Source of the DNA: Anaerolineales bacterium
Lineage (GTDB): Bacteria; Chloroflexota; Anaerolineae; Anaerolineales; UBA6663
Assembly (NCBI GenBank): GCA_020850595.1
Contig: JADZEK010000147.1
Span: 1 to 64,000, forward strand
Length of the DNA stretch: 64,000 nucleotides
Reading direction: 5' to 3'
Part shown: one piece after another, positions 8,444 to 14,580 of the stretch
How positions within the stretch are numbered: position 1 is the first letter of the stretch
Layout: each line of letters opens with the position of its first letter
Notes under the pieces: generated by a model
What the model was told of the DNA's origin: nothing
The model's database searches: none
Seen by the model: only the letters and a program-made list of their open reading frames with translations
Position numbers and translations under genes: made by a program

Positions 8444-8475
8444 AGCGATGCAGGTTATTATAGGCGTGCATCGCT
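8444..8475 (-). promoter_or_regulatory. promoter with operator-like palindrome
   Basis: Minus-strand TATAAT at 8462-8457 lies between two perfect 9-base inverted arms, AGCGATGCA (8444-8452) and TGCATCGCT (8467-8475), spacer 14 bases. The geometry is that of an operator covering the -10 of the aminotransferase gene. Confidence 0.5.
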
Positions 8476-8636
8476 AAAGCTCGCGTTGGCGCCGGGAAGG
8501 GGCGCAGACGATGTAGATCAATGGCGGGCAATTGGCCGGCGGCCTGGCGGGTTATCGGAAGCGCGACGACGCGGCCAGCGGGCCGCTGCGCGTGAGCGCC
8601 GCGCGCGGGCGGGCGGGGGTGGTGAAAGGGTGGCGA

Positions 8637-8692
8637 TGGTCTAGTATGGTCTGGACGGAGAGCATTTCGAGGGCTATGGTCTGGCGTGGTCT
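8637..8692. repeat. four TGGTCT boxes phased at 10-base intervals
   Basis: TGGTCT starts at 8637, 8647, 8677 and 8687, so the copies are 10, 30 and 10 bases apart and lie on one face of the helix; the second to fourth extend to TGGTCTGG. The rest of 8476-8768 has no gene. Such phased direct repeats are typical of cooperative binding sites for response regulators, but the binding protein and target gene are unknown. Confidence 0.5.
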
Positions 8693-8768
8693 GGGCCGTT
8701 TCCTACCGCCTCCGCCGGGGGATATGGCCCTTGTGCGTCTTGTTCTATGCCGGCCCCTGCGCGTGTTC

Positions 8769-8812
8769 TTAAAAAACTCGAGGGGCCTGGTCATTGTGTC
8801 CCAGGCCCCTCG
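8769..8812 (-). terminator. Rho-independent terminator of tRNA-Met
   Basis: On the minus strand, an 11-13 base GC stem (CGAGGGGCCTGG pairing with CCAGGCCCCTCG) is followed by GAGTTTTTT. It lies 30 bases downstream of the tRNA 3' end. Confidence 0.85.
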
Positions 8813-8841
8813 TCGGGTTTCCCCTAGTTTTTTGCTTGGAG

Positions 8842-8913
8842 TGGCGAGGAATGGATTTGAACCATCAACCAAGGGCTTATGAGTCCCCTGCTCTGCCATT
8901 GAGCTACCTCGCC
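8842..8913 (-). tRNA. tRNA-Met (CAT)
   Basis: 72 bases. Acceptor GGCGAGG pairs with CCTCGCC, D arm GCTC/GAGC, anticodon loop CTCATAA (anticodon CAT), T loop TTCAAAT, discriminator A; CCA is not encoded. The anticodon CAT could also be an Ile tRNA modified by lysidine or the initiator; the A-rich D loop and paired first acceptor base (G1-C72) argue for elongator Met. The A31-G39 closing pair of the anticodon stem is a mismatch. It has its own -10 (8962-8957) and terminator. Confidence 0.85.
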
Positions 8914-8956
8914 ATGGTTCGGCACTGGCCAGTTCGGCAAGTCGGGCGCAGGCGAC

Positions 8957-8962
8957 ATTATA
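8957..8962 (-). promoter_or_regulatory. -10 element of tRNA-Met
   Basis: Minus-strand TATAAT, 44 bases upstream of the mature tRNA 5' end. No clear -35. Confidence 0.5.
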
Positions 8963-9181
8963 CCTTATTTCCGGGCGCGGGCCTGGACGAATTTGTCGCG
9001 CGGCCGAGTCGCGCCGACCGTGATTCGGTGTATAGTCGCGGCCGATCAGCACGCAGGCACCGGCTCGACACTCTTGACCGCGAGTTCGAGGCTTTCTGGA
9101 AGGCCTCGACTGCGCACAGGCGGCACGGCGCTCGCCAGCCAGCCCCCAGGCCGAACAGGGCGAACCCCAACAGGGAAGACT

Positions 9182-11461
9182 ATGACCGCCAGGAGGCCCC
9201 ACTGGGCGCGCTACGACGTCTGGGACGAGCGCCAGCTCGCCCGCGATCACTTTGCTGTTGACGATCCCGACAATGGCTTCTGCGCCGCAAACAGCCCCCA
9301 CGATCCACGCCCATCGCTCGTTATTGAGGCGGGCTGTGTGGTCGAACTGGACGGTGTGCGCGCCGCCGACTTTGATCTGATAGACGAGTTCATCGCCCGG
9401 CATTATTTCGATCTGAGCGTTGCGGCGGAGGCCATGGCGCTCGACAGCCGTGAGTTCGCGCGGCGGCTGGTGGACGTTAACCAGCCACGAGCGGAATTGG
9501 TGCGGCTCTCGGCCGGGATGACGCCGGCAAAACTGGCGGAGGTGGTGGGCTGCCTCAACACGCTGGAGTTGGCCTACGCGAACGCAAAGCTGCGCGCCCG
9601 CCGCCGGCCCAGCAACCAGGCGCACGTGACGAACGCCAAAGACGACCCGGCCCAGATGGCGGCGGACGCCGCTACCGCCGCGCTGTACGGCTTTGACGAG
9701 ATCGAGACGACCGTGCGGGTGGCACGCAACGGCCGAACCAACGCCATCGCTTGCGCTGTTGGGGCGGCTGTGGCGCGCGAGGGCGTGCTCATCCAATGCG
9801 CGTTGGAGGAGGCCGAGGAGCTGCGCATTGCGATGGCGGGCTTTACGTCGTATACCGAGACGATGTCGGTCTACGGCACCGAGGGCGCGTTTCTCGACGG
9901 CGACGATACGCCCTGGTCGAAGGCCTTGCTGACAGCGGCCTATGCTTCACGCGGGCTGAAGGCGCGCTGCACGTCCGGCTCGAGCGCCGAGCTATTGATG
10001 GGCTTTCATCAGGGCCAAAGTATGCTGTACTTGGAAGCGCGCTGCGTGTGTCTCCAGCGCGCGCTGGGCGTGCAGGGCACGCAGAACGGCGGCATAGACG
10101 GGGCGCCGCTCACGGCGTCGGTGGCGCGCGGCGGCTGGGCGCTGCTGGCGGAGAATGTGCTGGCCGCCTTGTGCGACCTGGAGTGCGCTGCGGGCAACGA
10201 CACGCGCCACAGCGAGTCGGAGATCCGCGTCGGGGCCAAGATCATGCCGGTCTTGATGGCGGGCACGGATTTCATTTGTTCGGGCTTTGGCTCGGTGGCG
10301 AAGTACGACAACTCATTCAACGCGTCGCTGTTCAACGCGGAGGAGCTGGAAGACTTCCTGGCTTTACAGCGCGAGTTCGCGGTGGAAGGCGGTCTCCAGC
10401 ACGTGCCGGAGGCGGAACTGCTGGCGGCGCGCGCCCGGGCGCTGGACGCGGTGACGGCCGTGCTGGAGGCGCTCGGCCTGGGGCGGCTGAGCGATGCGCA
10501 GAAACGCAGTGTGCTGGCGGCGCACGGCTCGGATGAGACCGACAGCTTCTCGCCGGGCGAGGTGGCCCGCATGAACGCCGTGCTGGCTGAGCAGCCGATT
10601 ACTTTTGTGGAAGTCGTGCAGGCCCTGGCAGCGCGCGGTTTCGTTGCGGAGGCCGAACGGCTGGTGGCGATGGCGCGCCAACGAGTCAGCGGCGATTACT
10701 TGCAGACGGCGGCCATCATCCAGGCAGGGCGGGTGGTGAGCGCGGTGAACGACCCAAACGACTACGCCGGCCCGGGCACGGGCTACGTCATGACGGACGA
10801 GCGGCGGCAGGCCATCAGCCGGATGCGGCGTGAGACGACGCGCGCGGGCGTACTGGCGGGTGAACAAGTCACTGCTGAACGCGAAGCCCGCCACTGGCGG
10901 CTGACGGCGGCCGGCCCGGCAACGGCTGGGAGCGACCCACGCGAGGTGGTCATCGGCCTGGGTCCGGGATTTGGGATACGGCTGCATAAGACTACCGGCG
11001 GTGTGCCGCTGCGCCAAGTGCTGGCAGCGCTGCTGGCGGGCGTGCGAGAGGGAGGCGGGGCGCCGCGGGTGGTGCGCGTGCATCACACCGCCGACACATC
11101 GTTCTTGGGGCTGACGGCGGCACGGCTGGCCGGGTCAGGCGTCGGCATCGGCATTCAGGGCAAGGGCACCACGGTGATCCACCGCGCCGACCAGGCGCCG
11201 CACATGAACCTGGAATTGTTTTCGCAGGCGCCGCTGCTGACGACCGACGACTATCGCGCCATCGGCCGCAACGCCGCCCGGCATGCACTGGGCCAAGCAC
11301 CCGCGCCGCATCTCGTGCCTTATCGCGGGCAAGCGCTGGGGGCGCAGTTCCACGTGCAGACCGCCCTGCTCTACGCGCTGGAGACGGCCCTGGTAGACCC
11401 GAGCCGCCCCCCGGAAGTGCTGGAGGTGGATTTCGATGAGCCAAACCGCGCCGCGCGCTGA
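9182..11461 (+). CDS. B12-dependent diol/glycerol dehydratase, fused large and medium subunits
   Basis: About 759 residues from the ATG at 9182 (AGGGAAG nine bases upstream; an upstream in-frame GTG at 8993 would add non-conserved sequence). Residues 1-550 match the large subunit (PduC/DhaB type: MAGFTSYTETMSVYGTE, KARCTSGSSAE, NGGIDGAPL, FICSGFGSVAKYDNSF). Residues 600-750 match the medium subunit (VVIGLGPGFGIRLHKTT, HTADTSFLGL, GIGIQGKGTTVIHR). In enterobacteria these are separate proteins. The enzyme dehydrates 1,2-diols or glycerol to aldehydes by an adenosylcobalamin radical mechanism. The small subunit follows with a 26-base overlap. No reactivase, aldehyde dehydrogenase or microcompartment shell gene is in the window, and I see no cobalamin riboswitch in 8993-9181. 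Confidence 0.9.
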   Translation: MTARRPHWARYDVWDERQLARDHFAVDDPDNGFCAANSPHDPRPSLVIEAGCVVELDGVRAADFDLIDEFIARHYFDLSVAAEAMALDSREFARRLVDVNQPRAELVRLSAGMTPAKLAEVVGCLNTLELAYANAKLRARRRPSNQAHVTNAKDDPAQMAADAATAALYGFDEIETTVRVARNGRTNAIACAVGAAVAREGVLIQCALEEAEELRIAMAGFTSYTETMSVYGTEGAFLDGDDTPWSKALLTAAYASRGLKARCTSGSSAELLMGFHQGQSMLYLEARCVCLQRALGVQGTQNGGIDGAPLTASVARGGWALLAENVLAALCDLECAAGNDTRHSESEIRVGAKIMPVLMAGTDFICSGFGSVAKYDNSFNASLFNAEELEDFLALQREFAVEGGLQHVPEAELLAARARALDAVTAVLEALGLGRLSDAQKRSVLAAHGSDETDSFSPGEVARMNAVLAEQPITFVEVVQALAARGFVAEAERLVAMARQRVSGDYLQTAAIIQAGRVVSAVNDPNDYAGPGTGYVMTDERRQAISRMRRETTRAGVLAGEQVTAEREARHWRLTAAGPATAGSDPREVVIGLGPGFGIRLHKTTGGVPLRQVLAALLAGVREGGGAPRVVRVHHTADTSFLGLTAARLAGSGVGIGIQGKGTTVIHRADQAPHMNLELFSQAPLLTTDDYRAIGRNAARHALGQAPAPHLVPYRGQALGAQFHVQTALLYALETALVDPSRPPEVLEVDFDEPNRAAR

Positions 11462-11873
11462 GCTGAATGAGATGTACCCGGTGGGCGAGAAGCAGCCCGA
11501 CCGGGTGCGCACGGTGACCGGCCGCCGACTCAGCGAGTTGACGCTGGAGCGAGTGCTGACGGGTGAGATCACGGCCGCTGACTTCGCGATCAGCGCCGAT
11601 GGACTGCGCTGGCAGGCCGAAATCGCCGAGCGCGCCGGGCGGCCGCGGCTGGCCGCCAATCTGCGGCGCGGCGCCGAGTTGGTGGGCATGCCCGAGGCCG
11701 AGGTGTTGGCGCTCTATGAGCAACTGCGGCCCGGCCGGGCGCGCCGCGCCGCCGATCTACGCGCGACGGCCGAGCGGCTGCGAGGCGAGTATGCGGCGGA
11801 AGCGGTGGCCGAGCTGTTTGAGGAGGCCGCCGCCGCTTACGAGCGCCGCGGCATCTTGTCACGCCAGGCATGA
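11436..11873 (+). CDS. diol/glycerol dehydratase small subunit
   Basis: 145 residues. Conserved small-subunit blocks: YPVGEKQPD, TVTGRRLSELTLE, DFAISADGLRWQAEIAE, GRPRLAANLRRGAEL, LYEQLRPGRA and YERRGIL at the C-terminus. It completes the dehydratase with the fused large/medium subunit. The ATG lies inside the 3' end of the upstream gene, after a strong GGAGGTGG site in that coding sequence, so the two are translationally coupled. Confidence 0.9.
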   Translation: MSQTAPRAELNEMYPVGEKQPDRVRTVTGRRLSELTLERVLTGEITAADFAISADGLRWQAEIAERAGRPRLAANLRRGAELVGMPEAEVLALYEQLRPGRARRAADLRATAERLRGEYAAEAVAELFEEAAAAYERRGILSRQA

Positions 11874-11902
11874 GCGCTAGGCCGGCAATGGGCGGCTGCG
11901 CT

Positions 11903-11908
11903 TATAAT
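11903..11908 (+). promoter_or_regulatory. -10 element for the FAH-family gene
   Basis: Consensus TATAAT 42 bases upstream of the ATG at 11950; the short leader ends with AGGAG (11939-11943). Confidence 0.45.
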
Positions 11909-11949
11909 GGCAGTCGGTTGGATTCAACTGAGCAAGCAGGAGTGTCGCC

Positions 11950-12765
11950 ATGGACTTGACCCATCATCAAACGGCCGCCGGGGGACGCTGGGCGTTGGAC
12001 GGCTGCTGGCTGCCGACCGGCGTAACCCTGGCCGGTTTGCTGGCCGCGCCAGCCGCTGAGCTGCTCGCCACGCTGACGAGTCTACGCACGGAAGAGACCG
12101 CCACGGGGCCGCTGCTGCCGCCCATCGAGGCGATGCAAGAAGTGTGGGCCAGCGGCGTGACCTACCTACGCAGTCGCGATGCCCGCAAGGCCGAGAGCCA
12201 GGTGGCGGATGTGTACGAACGGGTGTACACGGCCGAGCGCCCGGAGTTGTTCTTCAAGGCCGCCGGGTGGCGCGTGGTAGGCCCAGGCCGGCCAATTCGC
12301 GTTCGCCGCGACAGCACATGGAATGTGCCGGAGCCGGAACTGACGCTGGTAGCCAACCGCCGGGGTGAGATCGTCGGGTACACGGCCGGCAACGACGTGT
12401 CGTCGCGCGACATAGAGGGGGCGAATCCGCTTTATCTGCCGCAGGCCAAGGTATACAACGCGGCGTGCGCCCTGGGGCCGAGCATCCGCCTGGCCTCTGC
12501 GGCTGAGCAGACCGATCTGCCGATCCGGCTGGAGGTATGGCGCGGAGGCGTGGCGCAGTTCACCGGAGAGACACGCACGTCGCAAATTCGGCGCGGGTTG
12601 GATGAGTTGGTGGGCTTCCTGCAACGCGAGCTGGACTTTCCACAGGGTGTATTCCTGATGACGGGGACGGGCATCGTTCCGCCGGATGACACCTCGCTGC
12701 AAGCGGGCGACACCGTGCGGCTGGCGGTCGGCGAGCTATGGCTGGAGAATCCGGTGGAGGGCTGA
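11950..12765 (+). CDS. fumarylacetoacetate hydrolase family protein
   Basis: 271 residues. The FAH catalytic core is recognisable: WNVPEPEL (about residue 121), [18 protein letters not shown], and the C-terminal [18 protein letters not shown] with NPLYLPQAK resembles the branch that includes 2-keto-3-deoxyarabonate dehydratases more than true FAH, so it may dehydrate or hydrate a sugar-derived 2-keto acid; this subfamily call is tentative. AGGAG lies 7 bases before the ATG and a separate -10 sits upstream. It follows the dehydratase genes but seems separately transcribed. Confidence 0.75.
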   Translation: MDLTHHQTAAGGRWALDGCWLPTGVTLAGLLAAPAAELLATLTSLRTEETATGPLLPPIEAMQEVWASGVTYLRSRDARKAESQVADVYERVYTAERPELFFKAAGWRVVGPGRPIRVRRDSTWNVPEPELTLVANRRGEIVGYTAGNDVSSRDIEGANPLYLPQAKVYNAACALGPSIRLASAAEQTDLPIRLEVWRGGVAQFTGETRTSQIRRGLDELVGFLQRELDFPQGVFLMTGTGIVPPDDTSLQAGDTVRLAVGELWLENPVEG

Positions 12766-12786
12766 AGCGGGCGGCAGAATTAGCAC

Positions 12787-12815
12787 TTTACACACCCTAC
12801 CGGAGATGTTATATT
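12787..12815 (+). promoter_or_regulatory. promoter of the hisS leader
   Basis: TTTACA (12787-12792) and TATATT (12810-12815) with an ideal 17-base spacer. Transcription is predicted at about 12822-12824, which coincides with the ATG of the leader peptide, so the transcript would be leaderless. Confidence 0.7.
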
Positions 12816-12823
12816 GATGGCCG

Positions 12824-12898
12824 ATGAGCGCGCCGCGGTGTGCCCATGCCCAGCATCACCACCACCATGACCGGTATGGTTGGTTTGGCTTGGGCTGA
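12824..12898 (+). CDS. histidine-rich leader peptide upstream of hisS
   Basis: 24 codons from ATG 12824 to TGA 12896-12898. The peptide starts MSAPRCAHAQ and continues HHHHHDRYGWFGLG: five consecutive His codons (12854-12868) plus one more at 12845, six of 24 residues. There is no ribosome binding site because the promoter places the transcription start at or next to the ATG. A strong terminator follows 23 bases after the stop codon and hisS begins right after it. This is the classical layout of ribosome-stalling attenuation (as in enterobacterial hisL): shortage of charged tRNA-His would stall the ribosome at the His run and let transcription continue. An overlapping ATG at 12817 in another frame yields a Pro-rich peptide and is less likely. 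Confidence 0.7.
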   Translation: MSAPRCAHAQHHHHHDRYGWFGLG

Positions 12899-12921
12899 GC
12901 GCGGCAGAGAGACAACACTGC

Positions 12922-12958
12922 AACGGCGCGGGTCGCAAGCCCCGCGCCGTTTTTGTTT
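12922..12958 (+). terminator. attenuator terminator of hisS
   Basis: Perfect 11-base stem (AACGGCGCGGG at 12922-12932 with CCCGCGCCGTT at 12941-12951), 8-base loop and TTTTTGTTT. Because it sits between the leader peptide and the hisS start, it is best read as an attenuator. Alternative pairings exist: GCGCGG at 12899-12904 with CCGCGC at 12942-12947, and GCCGCG at 12832-12837 with CGCGGC at 12900-12905. Confidence 0.85.
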
Positions 12959-12976
12959 GCACAGGAAGCATCGGCC

Positions 12977-14245
12977 ATGAAGAACAAGATCCAGAGCGTT
13001 AAAGGCACGCGGGACTTCTACCCGGAGCAGATGCTGCTGCGCAACTGGCTGTACGGCAACATGCGCACCGCCGCGCAGTTGTTCGGCTACCAGGAGTACG
13101 ACGGCCCGTTCATCGAGACCCTGGAGCTGTACGCCGCCAAGTCAGGCGAGGAGTTGGTCAAGGAGCAGTCGTTCGTCTTCAATGACCGCGGCGGCGACCA
13201 GGTGACGCTGCGGCCGGAGTTGACGCCGTCGCTGGCGCGCATGATCGCGGCGCGCCCGGCACAGCTGCCGCGGCCTATTCGATGGTGGAGTTTTGGCCCT
13301 TTCTGGCGCTACGAGCGCCCGCAGAAGGGCCGTTCGCGCGAGTTCTTTCAGTGGAACGTTGATCTGCTGGGCGTGGACAGCCCGGCGGCCGATGCCGAAC
13401 TGGCCGCTGTGGCGGCCACCTTCTTTCGGCTGATTGGCTTCTCGGCGACAGAAATCAAGCTCCAGTTTAACAATCGGCGACTGATGGATGACGAGTTGGC
13501 CGCGCTGGGCCTGAGCGAGAACAAGAAAGCCGTCTTTCGCCTGATTGATCGGCGGGACAAGATGCCGGCTGAGGCGTGGGACCGCTATGCCGGGGAGGCA
13601 GGCGTTCGCCCGGAGCAACTGGACAGGCTGAAGACGCTGCTGGCGAATGGACAACTGTGGGAGAAGTCGGCCGAGTGCCAGGCGTTCGTCGCCGCCGCTC
13701 AGGCGCTGGGCATCGGAGACTACCTAGAGTACGATCCGACTGTCATCCGCGGGCTGGACTACTACACCGGCACCGTGCTGGAGGCGCGCGACCGCGAAGG
13801 TGAGTTCCGCGCCATCCTGGGCGGCGGGCGGTACGACAACCTGGTGGGCGAGGTGGGGGGGGAGCGCCTGCCGGGAGTGGGCTTCGCCATGGGCGATGTG
13901 GTGATCGGCCTGGTGGCGCAGAAGTACGGCAAGACGCCGCCGCTGAGTCCGTCGCCGGCACAAGTGCTCGTGACCCAATTCGACGCCGCGACCGGCGCAG
14001 AGGCGCTGCGGCTGGCGGCAGAGCTGCGCGCCGCGGGCCTGCGGGCGGAGTGGTATCCGGAGCCAGCCAAACTCGACCGCCAACTCAAGTATGCCAACGC
14101 GACGGGCGTGCGGTTCGCCGCGCTGGCGGGGCCGGACGAACTGGCCCAGGGCGAGGTGACACTGCGGGACCTGGCGGCCCGGACGCAGGAGCGCCTGCCG
14201 CGCGCGGAGGTGGCGGCACGGGTGCGGGCGCGGCTGGGTATGTGA
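12977..14245 (+). CDS. hisS: histidyl-tRNA synthetase
   Basis: About 422 residues, usual bacterial length. Class II synthetase motifs: motif 1 region KGTRDFYPEQ, motif 2 SFGPFWRYERPQKGRSREFFQ, the histidine-specific loop GLDYYTGTVLEA, motif 3 GGGRYDNL and GVGFAMGD, then a C-terminal anticodon-binding domain (VLVTQFDAATG, YANATGVRFAALAG). The start at 12977 has AGGAAG nine bases upstream; an upstream in-frame TTG falls within the terminator tail and is unlikely. Expression is probably controlled by the histidine leader and attenuator directly upstream. tRNA-His lies 78 bases downstream. Confidence 0.95.
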   Translation: MKNKIQSVKGTRDFYPEQMLLRNWLYGNMRTAAQLFGYQEYDGPFIETLELYAAKSGEELVKEQSFVFNDRGGDQVTLRPELTPSLARMIAARPAQLPRPIRWWSFGPFWRYERPQKGRSREFFQWNVDLLGVDSPAADAELAAVAATFFRLIGFSATEIKLQFNNRRLMDDELAALGLSENKKAVFRLIDRRDKMPAEAWDRYAGEAGVRPEQLDRLKTLLANGQLWEKSAECQAFVAAAQALGIGDYLEYDPTVIRGLDYYTGTVLEARDREGEFRAILGGGRYDNLVGEVGGERLPGVGFAMGDVVIGLVAQKYGKTPPLSPSPAQVLVTQFDAATGAEALRLAAELRAAGLRAEWYPEPAKLDRQLKYANATGVRFAALAGPDELAQGEVTLRDLAARTQERLPRAEVAARVRARLGM

Positions 14246-14266
14246 GGCGCACAAGCGCAGAAAATC

Positions 14267-14296
14267 CTTGCTCCGCCCGGCAAGGCATGATAGAAT
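14267..14296 (+). promoter_or_regulatory. promoter of tRNA-His
   Basis: TTGCTC (14267-14272) and TAGAAT (14291-14296), 18-base spacer, 27 bases before the tRNA. Confidence 0.5.
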
Positions 14297-14322
14297 TCCG
14301 TTCGCCGTGAGGAACGGCGCAT

Positions 14323-14398
14323 GGTGCCTGTAGCTCAATGGCAGAGTGCTGCACTGTGGATGCAGTTGTTGCGGGTTCGAGCCCCGTCAGGCACCCCA
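14323..14398 (+). tRNA. tRNA-His (GTG)
   Basis: Includes the extra G-1 (14323) that identifies tRNA-His and pairs with C73 (14395). Acceptor GTGCCTG/CAGGCAC, anticodon loop CTGTGGA with GTG, T loop TTCGAGC. The 3' CCA is encoded (14396-14398), unlike the other two tRNAs here. It is placed directly after hisS and followed by its own terminator. Confidence 0.95.
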
Positions 14399-14410
14399 GC
14401 TCGGCAAAAG

Positions 14411-14440
14411 AGACCCCTGGACAGACAGGGGTCTTTTAAT
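14411..14440 (+). terminator. Rho-independent terminator after tRNA-His
   Basis: Nine-base stem AGACCCCTG / CAGGGGTCT with 6-base loop, followed by TTTAAT; an upstream A tract makes it symmetric and possibly bidirectional. Confidence 0.85.
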
Positions 14441-14580
14441 TCGGCACGGCAGCGGCCGGCGGGCTATCGCCCGCCGTGAGATCGCCTATACTGGACGCGA
14501 TAGGTAGACGGTAACCAGCGACAGGTGGGGGGTGCACCAACGGCGGGGCCGGTAGTGGCCACTGGCGGCCGGGTGGAACC

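Noticed and set aside
8993-9181. Cobalamin riboswitch upstream of the diol dehydratase
   Set aside because: No B12-box-like sequence is visible; only a TATAGT and one hairpin (about 9084-9111).
8552-9796. 414-codon minus-strand frame across the tRNA-Met region
   Set aside because: It crosses the tRNA, its terminator and the start of the diol dehydratase; composition is that of antisense noise.
12817-12870. Alternative leader ORF starting ATGGCCGAT
   Set aside because: It encodes a Pro-rich peptide with no link to hisS, and its ATG lies upstream of the predicted transcription start; the frame at 12824 explains the His codons.
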